Shown: piece by piece, positions 16,380-24,887 of the stretch
How the letters are laid out: every line of letters starts with the position of its first letter
Numbering within the stretch: position 1 is the first letter of the stretch
Assembly (NCBI RefSeq): GCF_008123515.1
Contig: NZ_VSSR01000061.1
Span: 49,426 to 113,425, forward strand
DNA length: 64,000 nt
DNA from: Bradyrhizobium cytisi
GTDB taxonomy: Bacteria; Pseudomonadota; Alphaproteobacteria; Rhizobiales; Xanthobacteraceae
Reading direction: 5' to 3'
Position numbers and translations under genes: made by a program
The notes under the pieces: model-generated
Seen by the model: only the letters and a program-made list of their open reading frames with translations
Told to the model about the DNA's origin: nothing
Databases searched by the model: none

Positions 16380-17225
16380 ATGAAAATCCGTGTCGGCTTC
16401 GAGATGATCTACGAGTTTCCGCAACCAACGCCTTTGATCGCGGTGATGGGCATTCACTTCACGCGGGCCTCCGACATCATCGTGCCCGATTACCTCACAA
16501 GCCAACCCTCAGTGCCGATCACGCCTTATCGCGACGGCTTCGGCAACTGGTGCAGCCGGATCGTCGCGCCCGCCGGTCGCGTGCGCCTCTCCGCCGACGG
16601 GACAGTGCGCGATAGCGGTCTGCCCGATGTGATCGTGCCTTCAGCCGCGCAACACGCGGTCGAGGACCTGCCGCCGGACACCATCGTTTACCTCCTCGGG
16701 AGCCGGTACTGCGAGACCGATCGGCTGTCCGACGTCGCATGGAAGCTGTTCGAGAAGACAACGCCGGGCTGGGCCCGGGTCCAGGCGATTTGCGACTTCG
16801 TTCACGGTCATATCGCGTTCGGCTATGAGCATGCCCGCGCAACCAAGACGGCGTGGGAGGCCTTCAACGAGCGCAAGGGTGTTTGCCGCGATTACGCGCA
16901 TCTGGCCATCTCGTTCTGCCGCTGCATGAATATTCCCGCGCGCTATTGCACCGGCTATCTCGGCGATATCGGCATGCCGCCGCCGTATTCGCCTGGCGAT
17001 TTTGCCGGCTGGTTCGAGGCCTATCTCGGCGGCCGCTGGTACACCTTCGATGCGCGCAACAACATTCCGCGAATTGGCCGCGTCCTGATCGCGCAAGGAC
17101 GCGATGCCGCCGATGTTCCGATCACCCAGACGTTCGGACCCAACACGCTTCTCAGCTTCAAAGTGTGGACCGATGAGGTCGCGGAGACGTCCGGCGCCGC
17201 CTCCAGCCCAAGCGACCGCGATTGA
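16380..17225 (+). CDS. transglutaminase-like family protein
   Basis: A 281-residue protein with an N-terminal beta domain and a transglutaminase-like core. The nucleophile Cys is at about residue 169 (ERKGVCRDYAHL), followed by NIPARYCTGYLG. The Asp of the triad fits FDARNN (~224), but the canonical His-Ala-Trp is replaced by FAGWFEAYL (~208-216), so the usual catalytic His is not at its place. Similar bacterial proteins without this His exist, and a protease or other thiol function is possible. The ATG at 16380 gives a standard N-terminus. The function is not known. Confidence 0.85.
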   Translation: MKIRVGFEMIYEFPQPTPLIAVMGIHFTRASDIIVPDYLTSQPSVPITPYRDGFGNWCSRIVAPAGRVRLSADGTVRDSGLPDVIVPSAAQHAVEDLPPDTIVYLLGSRYCETDRLSDVAWKLFEKTTPGWARVQAICDFVHGHIAFGYEHARATKTAWEAFNERKGVCRDYAHLAISFCRCMNIPARYCTGYLGDIGMPPPYSPGDFAGWFEAYLGGRWYTFDARNNIPRIGRVLIAQGRDAADVPITQTFGPNTLLSFKVWTDEVAETSGAASSPSDRD

Positions 17226-17338
17226 CCTCGCTATCGGGGGAGGGGCCTGCTACACTCTTCGCATCACCGCACGCTGCCGGGCTGTTATCGGTGACTGAGA
17301 GCATTGCGCTCCCGCCTTGATCTTGAAGGGCGGTCTGC

Positions 17339-17536
17339 ATGGCAAACACAGCAATCATCAGGGACGCCTACGGGATTCCGGCAACCTTCGTCGGCTCAAA
17401 AACCGGCCGGGACGACGCTCCCTTCGTTTTTGTCAGGGTTGGAAACGAGGAGCGCCGGATGCGATGGTCCGAATGGGATGCGCTTCCAGCGTGGACCGGC
17501 GCGCCGCCACCCTGGGCTGGCAAGCAGAAACAATGA
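17339..17536 (+). CDS. small hypothetical protein
   Basis: 65 residues (MANTAIIRDAYGIPATFVGS start), with VFVRVGNEERRMRWSEWDALPAW suggesting a small beta fold. No family recognised and no signal peptide. It lies 13 nt before a small secreted protein and downstream of the transglutaminase gene. The frame has coding-like third-position GC bias, but the evidence is modest. Confidence 0.5.
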   Translation: MANTAIIRDAYGIPATFVGSKTGRDDAPFVFVRVGNEERRMRWSEWDALPAWTGAPPPWAGKQKQ

Positions 17537-17549
17537 ATGGATGCTCGAC

Positions 17550-17822
17550 ATGAAAATCGTCCGGATAAGAACGCCAATGACGACACTTGTCCTGATCTCC
17601 GCGCTTGGCCTGTTCGCGCGCGCTGCTCTCGCCGCGGAGCCAAGCTGCCGAGCCATCGAAAGCACTTCTGAGCGATTGGCCTGCTATGACGCGGCGTTTC
17701 CTCCCAAGGCGAAGAAGCCCGCCATGGCCAATATCGATGCGCCGTCCGGCTATAAGGATCCGTTCGTCGAAGAAGAAGCGCGAACCGCGGCCAAGCTGAA
17801 GAACATTTGCCGCGGCTGCTGA
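17550..17822 (+). CDS. small secreted protein with VasI-like RLACYD motif
   Basis: 90 residues: a signal peptide (TPMTTLVLISALGLFARAALAA), then CRAIESTSERLACYDAAFP. The C-x(11)-C-Y-D pattern is common to alphaproteobacterial periplasmic proteins and to VasI-type proteins. The remainder is short and charged, ending NICRGC. No T6SS genes are nearby, so a T6SS role is not implied. A later start (MTTLVL) would also keep the signal peptide. Confidence 0.6.
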   Translation: MKIVRIRTPMTTLVLISALGLFARAALAAEPSCRAIESTSERLACYDAAFPPKAKKPAMANIDAPSGYKDPFVEEEARTAAKLKNICRGC

Positions 17823-17844
17823 GAGCTCACCTGACGTTTATCTG

Positions 17845-18111
17845 TCAATCATTGGCGGCGCTTGCATCTGCAGCCTGTGCATTGGCGAGATCGATCGAAC
17901 CGATCGAGACCATCTCCATGGAGCCGCGGACGTTCTCCGAGGGCACCGTGATCATCGTCGCGACGCGGCGATAAACCGGGAAGCTGAGACCCTCGATCGC
18001 CTCCTCGTCGGTGACGACATCATATGTGCCAGCGGGCAGCAGCCGCTCGATGCCGCGGATCCGAAACGGATGTCTGAACGTGACGGTTTCTCGCCGCGAG
18101 CGGATGGTCAT
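17845..18111 (-). CDS. hypothetical protein
   Basis: 88 residues from the ATG at 18111 (MTIRSRRETVTFRHPF). RGIERLLPAGTYDVVTDEEAIEGLSFPVYRRVATMITVP looks like a small beta-barrel with a conserved core known in Bradyrhizobium as a hypothetical protein. The upstream extension to 18183 is less likely. It is 81 nt downstream of the TPR/glycosyltransferase gene on the same strand. Function is not known. Confidence 0.6.
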   Translation of the reverse strand: MTIRSRRETVTFRHPFRIRGIERLLPAGTYDVVTDEEAIEGLSFPVYRRVATMITVPSENVRGSMEMVSIGSIDLANAQAADASAAND

Positions 18112-18192
18112 GTGGGCCTGCCTTTTCGACAAGAGGGGCTCAACCGACGCTGGCGGGGCGACCATGCGCCCGTTGCCCGGCAATAGCCAGCG

Positions 18193-20025
18193 CTATCGTC
18201 GAGACGTGGCGCGCTGCGCCCGCCGTGCGGCGAGCTGCCTCTCGAGTTCGCGGCGAACGTCGTCCACCACGCTGGCCCAGTCGCCTCGCGTGGGCTGCCT
18301 GAACAGCTTCATCGACCGATACCACGGGCTGTCGTCGCGATTCAGCAGCCAGCGCCAGTCCGGGTTGAACGGCAGCATCGTCCAGACGGGCGCGCCCAGC
18401 GCGCCGGCGAGGTGAGCGACGCTGGTGTCGACCGAGATCACCAGATCGAGACAGGACATCAGCGCCGCCGTTTCGCTGAAGTCCGTCAGATGTTCCGTGA
18501 GATCGACGATGTCACGGCGTTCGGCAAGGAAGGCCCGGTCCTGATCGCGGACGCCCTTTTGCAAGGAGACGAACTGGGCCTCGCAATCGAGCAGCGGCGC
18601 AAGTGCGCGCAGCGCCATCGATCGATTGTGATCGTTCTTGTGATCGGGATTACCCGCCCAGACCAGACCGACGCGGAAGCGGGTGTGGGGACCAAGCCGG
18701 TCCTGCCACGTCTTCACGCGCGCTGCCGGAGGCGCGGGAATGTAGCCTTCCGCAAGCGGGATCGTATCCAGCCGCGTCTTGAACGCCAACGGCAGCGCTC
18801 CAAGCGGGCAGTGCAGGTCGAACGCCGGCGGAGACGACCGGCTAACACACTCTGCGACCCCGGCGATGCCGCCGAGACACTGCTGGATCGGAGGCTCGAG
18901 CTCCAGGATGACCCTGGCTCCGAGCGCGGCCACCATCGGCACATAGCGGGCGAACTGAATCGCATCGCCCAGTCCCTCATCGGAGTGCAGCAAGATGGTC
19001 TTGCCTTCGAGCGGCTGGTCGCCACGCCAAAGCGCTTGCGAAAAGCCGCGATCGACCAGACCGACGGATGGCAGCCGCCAGCGCGCCTCGCGCGCAAGCC
19101 AGCCGCGCTCGAAATCGCCGGTCAGGAGCTGAAGCGTCGCCAGATAGAACAGCGTCTGCGCATCGTCGGGGGCAGCCGCCTGCGATCTCTGCAGGGTCGC
19201 GAACGCTTCATCCAGCAATTGCAGATGCAACAGGACCACGGCCTTGTTGTTGAGCACGGCATGGAAATCCGGGCGAAGGGCCAGCGCCCGATCGAAGCAG
19301 GCAAAGGCCTGTTCCAGTCGGCCAAATCGCCAATGCAGCAGGCCGAGATTGTTGTGCGTCTCCGCGAGGCCCGGATCCAGCGCAATGGATGTTTCGTAGT
19401 CCGCTTGCGCTTCGTCGAACCGGTTTACGGCCGAAAGGCAAACGGCGCGCATTTGGTACAGGGCTGCGGAATTCCGATTCAGCTTCTCGGCGGTATTGAA
19501 GCATTCCAGCGCTTCCGCATGCCGGCCGAGTTCTAGCAGCAACATGCCGCAGTTTTGCGCTGGCTCCCAATATTGCGGATTCAGCGTCAGGGCCTGCTGG
19601 TAATGCAGCACAGCTTCGTCGCTCTGCGCGAGTTGCCAGAGCAAGTTGCCGACGTGATTCCAGAGGCCCGCATCATCGGGCTTGAGGCGCAAGGCTTGGC
19701 TGCAATGTTGCCGTGCGTCCTCGAGCCGACCCTGCCGCTCCAGGATCGTGGCGAGACTTAAGGAATACTCTGCCTTCGGCGCCTGCCGGACCGCGCGCCC
19801 GATCCATTCCACCGCGGCGTCGGGCTGCTGCGCGTGAAAGCAAATCACGCCCAGCAAGTGGAGAGCATCCGGGTGTTGCTCGTCCAGCGTCAGCGCCTGC
19901 TGGCAGCAAAGCTCGGCCTCGGCATTTCGTCCCGATTGAAGATGCGCGAAGCCGGCCTGGCAAAGCGCCGCCGGCGTCGCTTGTCCAGATGGCCTGGCCG
20001 TGGCCCGGCGCTCGCTGCGATTCAT
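18193..20025 (-). CDS. TPR-repeat protein with C-terminal GT9-like (heptosyltransferase) domain
   Basis: 610 residues. About residues 18-310 are tandem TPRs (NAEAELCCQQALTLDEQHPDALHLLG, then ...LNPQYWEPAQNCG, ...LDPGLAETHNNLGLLHWRFG). About 340-600 resemble a GT9/ADP-heptose transferase fold: GKTILLHSDEGLGDAIQFARYVP, FRVGLVWAGNPDHKNDHNRS, and LDLVISVDTSVAHLAGALGAPVW with the typical DTSxAHLAGALG motif. It may glycosylate proteins or surface polysaccharide; the acceptor is unknown. No transmembrane segment or signal peptide. It stands alone, not in a polysaccharide cluster. Confidence 0.88.
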   Translation of the reverse strand: MNRSERRATARPSGQATPAALCQAGFAHLQSGRNAEAELCCQQALTLDEQHPDALHLLGVICFHAQQPDAAVEWIGRAVRQAPKAEYSLSLATILERQGRLEDARQHCSQALRLKPDDAGLWNHVGNLLWQLAQSDEAVLHYQQALTLNPQYWEPAQNCGMLLLELGRHAEALECFNTAEKLNRNSAALYQMRAVCLSAVNRFDEAQADYETSIALDPGLAETHNNLGLLHWRFGRLEQAFACFDRALALRPDFHAVLNNKAVVLLHLQLLDEAFATLQRSQAAAPDDAQTLFYLATLQLLTGDFERGWLAREARWRLPSVGLVDRGFSQALWRGDQPLEGKTILLHSDEGLGDAIQFARYVPMVAALGARVILELEPPIQQCLGGIAGVAECVSRSSPPAFDLHCPLGALPLAFKTRLDTIPLAEGYIPAPPAARVKTWQDRLGPHTRFRVGLVWAGNPDHKNDHNRSMALRALAPLLDCEAQFVSLQKGVRDQDRAFLAERRDIVDLTEHLTDFSETAALMSCLDLVISVDTSVAHLAGALGAPVWTMLPFNPDWRWLLNRDDSPWYRSMKLFRQPTRGDWASVVDDVRRELERQLAARRAQRATSRR

Positions 20026-20166
20026 GAACGGCTGGAAATTGTCGCGCTCCGGGCTGATGGCTTAGAGCGATGGAGGTCCTAGGAGCCACGCAATTGAAGA
20101 GCGAGGTTACTCCTTCTAATCACGCCAGGATTTCGCGAGGCTGACGGCTCCTCGCCTATCATCGCG

Positions 20167-20310
20167 CTCCCGTACCCCGGACGCAGCGCAGCGCTTCTTC
20201 AGCGGTGCGCTGCTGAGCCGGGGCCCATGTCTCCACATTCTGCCGTGTTGCTTGCTGGGTCCCGGCTCTGCGCAGCAGCGTTTCACGCTGCAGCGCGTCC
20301 GGGACATGAG
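20167..20310. repeat. family B intergenic repeat, copy 3
   Basis: Same architecture as 10403-10541: it starts CTCCCGTACCCCGGACGCAG and ends GCGCGTCCGGGACATGAG. Inner arms GCTGAGCCGGGGCCC / GGGTCCCGGCTC. It lies between the TPR gene and the rpmG terminator. Confidence 0.85.
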
Positions 20311-20319
20311 GGAGCGGCC

Positions 20320-20350
20320 CAAACGAAAACGGGGCCCGCAAGGGCCCCGC
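20320..20350 (-). terminator. rho-independent terminator of rpmG
   Basis: Read on the minus strand: GCGGGGCCCTTGCGGGCCCC followed by GTTTTCGTTT. An 8-9 bp GC stem with a TTGC loop and a T-rich tail lies about 25 nt past the rpmG stop. Confidence 0.85.
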
Positions 20351-20374
20351 AAACTCTTCAACGCTGCGCCGATC

Positions 20375-20542
20375 TTACTTGATCTTGGCTTCGCGGAATT
20401 CGACGTGCTTGCGCGCCACGGGATCGTACTTCTTCTTGACCAGCTTGTCGGTCATGGTGCGCGAATTCTTCTTGGCGACGTAGTAGAAGCCGGTGTCCGC
20501 CGAGGACACGAGCTTGACCTTGATGGTGACCGCTTTGGCCAT
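20375..20542 (-). CDS. rpmG: 50S ribosomal protein L33
   Basis: 55 residues, MAKAVTIKVKLVSSADTGFY onward, including FYYVAKKNSRTMTDKLVKKKYDPVARKHVEFREAKIK. This is the alphaproteobacterial L33 without the zinc-binding CxxC pairs (the C-minus form). AGGTTCAGAAC precedes the ATG. Monocistronic, with its own terminator. Confidence 0.97.
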   Translation of the reverse strand: MAKAVTIKVKLVSSADTGFYYVAKKNSRTMTDKLVKKKYDPVARKHVEFREAKIK

Positions 20543-20666
20543 GTTCTGAACCTCAGAATATTGGGGAATCTGGAGCCGGCCAAACGGCCCGCGTTGGCCG
20601 GCAACCTAGCCAGAAACCGCCTGATGTCAAGGTTTCACATCCCGAGAACCACTCGAATCGGGCCCA

Positions 20667-21992
20667 TCAGGCCTCGAAGAACCGGTTTTTCGGCCGGGGA
20701 AGGCCCAGATTCTCCCTCAAAGTGGGCCCTTCATATTCTTTCCGGAAAATCCCGCGCCGCTGCAGCTCCGGGACCACCTTGTCGACGAAATCGTCGAGGC
20801 CGGCGGGCAGGAACGGGAACATGATGTTGAAGCCGTCGGAGCCGCGCCCGACCAGCCACTCCTCCATCTGGTCGGCGATGGTTTTCGCCGTGCCGACGAA
20901 GGCCAGCCCGCCGTAGCCGCCGACGCGCTGGGCGAGCTGGCGCACCGTGAGCTTGTCGCGCCTGGCGAGGTCGACCATGCGCTGCCGGCCGCTCTTGCTG
21001 GCGTTGGTTTCCGGGATGTCAGGCAGTTGCCCATCCGGATCGAAGCCGGAGGCATCGGTGCCGAGGATGACCGAGAGCGAGGCGATGGCGCTGTCATAGT
21101 GCACGCGGGTGTCGAGCAGAGCGCGCTTCTCCTTGGCTTCCTCGATGCTGTCGCCGACCACGACGAAAGCGCCGGGGAGAATCTTCAGATGCTCGGGATC
21201 GCGGCCGATTGTCTCCATGCGGCCCTTGATGTCGGCATAAAGCTTTTGCCCATCGGCAAGGCTGCCGCCGCCGGTGAAGACGGCTTCCGCCGTCTCGGCC
21301 GCGAGCTGCCTGCCGTCTTCCGAGGCGCCGGCCTGCACGATCAGCGGCCAACCCTGCACGGGGCGGGCGATATTGAGGGGCCCGCGCACCTTCAGATATT
21401 TGCCGTTGTGGTCGAGCACATGCATCTTCGAGGGATCGAAGAACAAGCCGCTGTCGACGTCACGCACGAAGGCGTCATCAGCGAAAGAGTCCCACAAGCC
21501 CGTGACGACGTCGTAGAATTCGCGGGCGCGCTTGTAGCGCTCGGCATGCTCCATGTGGTCGTCGAGGCCGAAATTCAGCGCCGCGTCCGGGTTCGAGGTG
21601 GTGACGATGTTCCACCCCGCACGCCCGCCGCTGAGATGGTCGAGCGAGGCGAAGCGGCGTGCCACGTGATAGGGCTCGTCGAACGTGGTCGACCCGGTCG
21701 CGATCAGGCCGATGCGCTCGGTGACGGCCGACAGTGCCGACAGCAGCGTGAACGGCTCGAACGAGGTCACGGTGTGGCTGCGCTTGAGCGCATTGACCGG
21801 CATGTTCAGCACGGCGAGGTGATCGGCCATGAAGAAGGCGTCGAACTTGCCGGCCTCGAGCTTCCTGATCAGCGTCTTGATGTGGCCAAAATTGAAATTG
21901 GCGTCGGGCCAGGCCCCGGGATACCGCCACGCGCCGGTGTGGATGCTGATCGGGCGCATGAACGCGCCAAGCTTGAGTTGCCGTTGTGCCAT
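20667..21992 (-). CDS. LLM-class flavin-dependent monooxygenase (NtaA/SnaA/DszA-type)
   Basis: 441 residues with the bacterial luciferase-like TIM barrel of the NtaA/SnaA/DszA group: LGAFMRPISIHTGAWRYPGA near the N-terminus, FDAFFMADHLAVLN, LSALSAVTERIGLIATGSTTFDEPYHVARRFASLDHLSGGRAGWNIVT and WPLIVQAGASEDGRQLAAETAEAVF. It uses FMNH2 supplied by a separate reductase; the substrate (chelator, sulfur compound, aromatic) is unknown. No reductase gene is next to it. Stands alone on the minus strand between rpmG and the metallophosphatase. Confidence 0.9.
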   Translation of the reverse strand: MAQRQLKLGAFMRPISIHTGAWRYPGAWPDANFNFGHIKTLIRKLEAGKFDAFFMADHLAVLNMPVNALKRSHTVTSFEPFTLLSALSAVTERIGLIATGSTTFDEPYHVARRFASLDHLSGGRAGWNIVTTSNPDAALNFGLDDHMEHAERYKRAREFYDVVTGLWDSFADDAFVRDVDSGLFFDPSKMHVLDHNGKYLKVRGPLNIARPVQGWPLIVQAGASEDGRQLAAETAEAVFTGGGSLADGQKLYADIKGRMETIGRDPEHLKILPGAFVVVGDSIEEAKEKRALLDTRVHYDSAIASLSVILGTDASGFDPDGQLPDIPETNASKSGRQRMVDLARRDKLTVRQLAQRVGGYGGLAFVGTAKTIADQMEEWLVGRGSDGFNIMFPFLPAGLDDFVDKVVPELQRRGIFRKEYEGPTLRENLGLPRPKNRFFEA

Positions 21993-22109
21993 CGCGCCCT
22001 AAATCCCGTTCTGGTGTCGTTGGGGAAGGACATAGGCACGCCGGGGAACTCCGCCATCGGGGAAGGCGGGAAGAATTTTTTGTTTTTCGCGATCTGCTCA
22101 GCACAATCC

Positions 22110-22151
22110 CGTCATTCCGGGGCGCCGCGTAGCGGCGAGCCCGGAATCCAT
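22110..22151. repeat. partial palindromic repeat (half element)
   Basis: CGTCATTCCGGGGCGCCGCG followed by TAGCGGCGAGCCCGGAATCCAT: a hairpin whose ends resemble the outer part of family C/D repeats. The opposite half is not found nearby. Confidence 0.6.
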
Positions 22152-22288
22152 CGGGCCAGAGACGGCAAACGAGATCGGGCGAGCGCTCAAGCTTCCCGCG
22201 CGCCGGTCCATAGAAGGCCTAGCCACGACCTGTTGCTACCCGTTCCGGAAATTGCCATCCTCGCGGCCGAACACCGCAATGGAAGGCC

Positions 22289-23647
22289 ATGACTTCTGCG
22301 AATAACTCCATTCCCGCGATTCTATCGCGCGGCAAGGGCCATCAATTTCTCTTGTATGGCGATGCCTGTTCGGGCGTGCCGGGTGCGCCGCACGAGAAGA
22401 CCTTCGCCTCGGTCAACGCGGTCGTTCAACGCCTCAGACCGCAGCCTGAATTCATTTTGTTTCCGGGCGATGAGATCATTGGACTAACGCCGGATCCGGA
22501 CGCGCTGCGCGCGCAGTGGCGGTATTGGCTGGACACGGAGATGGCCTGGCTCGACCGTGCGGCCATTCCGATGTGGCACACAACCGGCAATCACACGACC
22601 TACGATGTGATGAGCGAGGGAGTGTTTCGCGCCGCTCTGGACCTGCCGGACAATGGGCCTGCAGGGCAAGCTGGTCTCTCCTACTTCGTGCGGCGCGGCG
22701 ACCTCGTGATGGTGTTCGTCAACACGCTCTGGAGCGGCCTTGGCGGTGAGGGCCATGTCGAGCTCGCTTGGCTGGAAGCAACGCTCAGAGAACATGGCGA
22801 TGCCCGACATAAGCTCGTCCTTGGCCATCACCCGGTGTTTCCTGTCAACGGCTTTACGGGGACATATCAGCGCGAGATCGGCCACGAATACGCTCGCCCG
22901 TTTTGGGACATCCTGGTGAACGAAAACGTGCTTGCCTACCTGTGCAGCCACATCCTCGCCTTCGATGTGCAGGCGCATCGCGGTGTCCTGCAGATTTGCA
23001 CTGCGGGCGCGGGAACGGCTCACAGGATGCCGGAAGGCGTCGAGTATCTGCATTGCGTTCAGGCCGCACTTGACGAGGAGGGCATGCGTTATCAGGTGCT
23101 CGATATCGACGGCGCCGTCAGGGAGAGGATGGAATGGCCGTTGCCCGCTCCTGATGCCGCCGGATGGAGAGAGCTGCCCCTCGGAGATGTCGATGCGCCG
23201 TTTAGCGGACTTGTGACGAGCGGACGTCGGATCGAGCTGAGACTGGTGGGGCAAAGCGCCGCGACCGATGTCGCGTCAGCCCAGACGATTTTTACGGCCT
23301 TCGCGCCTGGTTCGATCGCGCCGTTCTGGCTCGGGCTCCGGGGACCGAAGCAAACCCTGACAGCCATCGTTGGTCGTGAGCCGGGGCGCAGTCCGTCCTA
23401 TTGGTTCGGACCCGATCTTCCAGCAGACGACGGTTTCGATATTCACGTGACGATCTACCCGGATATGGGTCCCGGTGGTCTCCTGTACCGCGATCACAAC
23501 TCTCGTCTTTGGTCGTCCTTCACTTCTGCGTCGGCGCAAGGCCTGGAGCAGCTTTCGTGGCCCCGGCATTGGGCGATCGGCCACGGACAAGGCGGCTGCG
23601 AAGACCGTGCCTTCAGAGGTGCGGCGCTGAGCTTGCTAATCGCGTGA
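22289..23647 (+). CDS. calcineurin-like metallophosphoesterase
   Basis: 452 residues with metal-binding blocks in order: LLYGDACSG (D), LFPGDEI (GDxx), TTGNHTTYD (GNH), VLGHHPVFP (GHxP) and LCSHILAFD (H). After about residue 270 there is a beta-rich region of unknown role. The order fits a dinuclear metallophosphatase. No signal peptide. The ATG follows GGAAGG. Adjacent genes give no functional clue. A phosphatase function is likely; the substrate is unknown. Confidence 0.8.
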   Translation: MTSANNSIPAILSRGKGHQFLLYGDACSGVPGAPHEKTFASVNAVVQRLRPQPEFILFPGDEIIGLTPDPDALRAQWRYWLDTEMAWLDRAAIPMWHTTGNHTTYDVMSEGVFRAALDLPDNGPAGQAGLSYFVRRGDLVMVFVNTLWSGLGGEGHVELAWLEATLREHGDARHKLVLGHHPVFPVNGFTGTYQREIGHEYARPFWDILVNENVLAYLCSHILAFDVQAHRGVLQICTAGAGTAHRMPEGVEYLHCVQAALDEEGMRYQVLDIDGAVRERMEWPLPAPDAAGWRELPLGDVDAPFSGLVTSGRRIELRLVGQSAATDVASAQTIFTAFAPGSIAPFWLGLRGPKQTLTAIVGREPGRSPSYWFGPDLPADDGFDIHVTIYPDMGPGGLLYRDHNSRLWSSFTSASAQGLEQLSWPRHWAIGHGQGGCEDRAFRGAALSLLIA

Positions 23648-23674
23648 GTGAGCTTAGTGAGATCGGTGGCTGGA

Positions 23675-24421
23675 TCAGCTCAAAATATCCTTGTGCATCT
23701 TGCCGCCGTAGAAATGGAAGAACGGCACCGGCGCGTCGTGGCGCAGCGGGCCAGTGGCAAGGCGGGTATCGAGCTCGTTGAACACATTCCGTGTCATGGG
23801 ATGCAGATCGGCGAGCGGTTTTGAGCCGAGCTCGACCCAGACCAATTCGACCAGCTCCGCATCCGCATGGATCACGCCCTCGACGCGGTGGGTGATCGCC
23901 GACGCATCCGCCGTGAAGAAGCGCGTGTCGAACCGCTTGACGCGGCCGGGCGGGGTGATCGCGCGCGCGATCAGGAACAGGCTGGACGGATCTGGCAGCA
24001 GGCCCGCATCCGCAAACGGCTTCCAGGCGCCTTCGAGCTTGGCCTTGCCTTCGCTCTTGCGCCCCAAGCAGAGACCGGTCTCCTCGCAGGCCTCGCGGAT
24101 CGCGGCGATGGCTAGCGATTTTGCGCGCGAGGCCGGGGTCTTCGGGCTGCCCTTGGCGAGATTGGTCTCTAGCTGCGTGGTGATGGGGGCCGCGACCGGC
24201 ACGCGATAATCGTCCTTGTCGACGCGGCCGCCGGGGAAGACGAATTTGCCGGGCATGAACACCACCTTGTCGTGGCGCTTGCCGACCAGGACCTTTGGAA
24301 CGCTGCCGCTGCGATCGACCAGGATCAGCGTCGCGGCATCCCGGGGACGGAAATAGGGATGGTGATCGGCTTCCTTCTGATCGTGGACCTCAGCCTTTTC
24401 GTCCTGCGCAATATCCGTCAT
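23675..24421 (-). CDS. NUDIX hydrolase
   Basis: 248 residues. The Nudix box is interrupted by a long insertion: KFVFPGGRVDKDDY, then about 35 residues, then AAIREACEETGLCLG, which supplies REx2EExG. This split box resembles the NUDT19/Nudix-type CoA diphosphatases with a large loop. The ATG at 24421 (MTDIAQDE) is preferred, but a TTG at 24433 is possible. Substrate unknown. It is the last gene of a run topA-rnr-DUF983-nudix, all minus strand with small gaps. Confidence 0.88.
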   Translation of the reverse strand: MTDIAQDEKAEVHDQKEADHHPYFRPRDAATLILVDRSGSVPKVLVGKRHDKVVFMPGKFVFPGGRVDKDDYRVPVAAPITTQLETNLAKGSPKTPASRAKSLAIAAIREACEETGLCLGRKSEGKAKLEGAWKPFADAGLLPDPSSLFLIARAITPPGRVKRFDTRFFTADASAITHRVEGVIHADAELVELVWVELGSKPLADLHPMTRNVFNELDTRLATGPLRHDAPVPFFHFYGGKMHKDILS

Positions 24422-24453
24422 GTCCTCACCCAAACCGCTTTTATTTATTTTGC

Positions 24454-24885
24454 TTACACCGGCGGAATACCATCCGGCGGGTTGTCGTCAAACCCGTGCA
24501 TGCGCAGAGCCCATTGCAAGCCGACCACAGCTCCCTTCACGGGCTGCAACAGGGCGAGCGAGGCGAAGAAGGTGAAGGGCAAATAGGCCGCGAAGGTCAG
24601 CCAGACCGGCGTCGTGTAATTGGTCTCGATCCACAAGATGCTCGGCACGGTGATGTGGCCGACGATGACGATCACGAGATAGGCGGGCAAATCGTCGGCG
24701 CGATGCGGCGTGAAGTCGAGGCCGCATTTCGCGCAATTGTCCGCCGTCTTCAGGAAGGCGCGGAACAGTTTTCCCTCGCCGCACCGCGGGCAGCGCCCGC
24801 GAAAGCCGCGCTTCATCGCCGCCCAGAGATCGCGCTTCTCGACGAGGCCGGTCTCGCGCGTCCAGATCTTTGGGGCTGTGCTCAT
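24454..24885 (-). CDS. DUF983 family membrane protein with zinc-finger motif
   Basis: About 143 residues. An N-terminal zinc-ribbon-like section, RCPRCGEGKLFRAFLKTADNCAKCGLDF, gives two CxxC pairs. Two membrane segments follow, LVIVIVGHITVPSILWI and FAAYLPFTFFASLALLQPV, matching DUF983. Function unknown. The start could be 24894 (MVTMSTAP, overlapping the rnr stop) or 24885 (MSTAPKIW). Probably co-transcribed with rnr. Confidence 0.85.
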   Translation of the reverse strand: MSTAPKIWTRETGLVEKRDLWAAMKRGFRGRCPRCGEGKLFRAFLKTADNCAKCGLDFTPHRADDLPAYLVIVIVGHITVPSILWIETNYTTPVWLTFAAYLPFTFFASLALLQPVKGAVVGLQWALRMHGFDDNPPDGIPPV

Positions 24886-24887
24886 GG

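Noticed and set aside
17550..17822. Type VI secretion VasI-like protein
   Set aside because: Only the short RLACYD motif is shared and no T6SS genes are nearby; the motif is widespread in periplasmic proteins.
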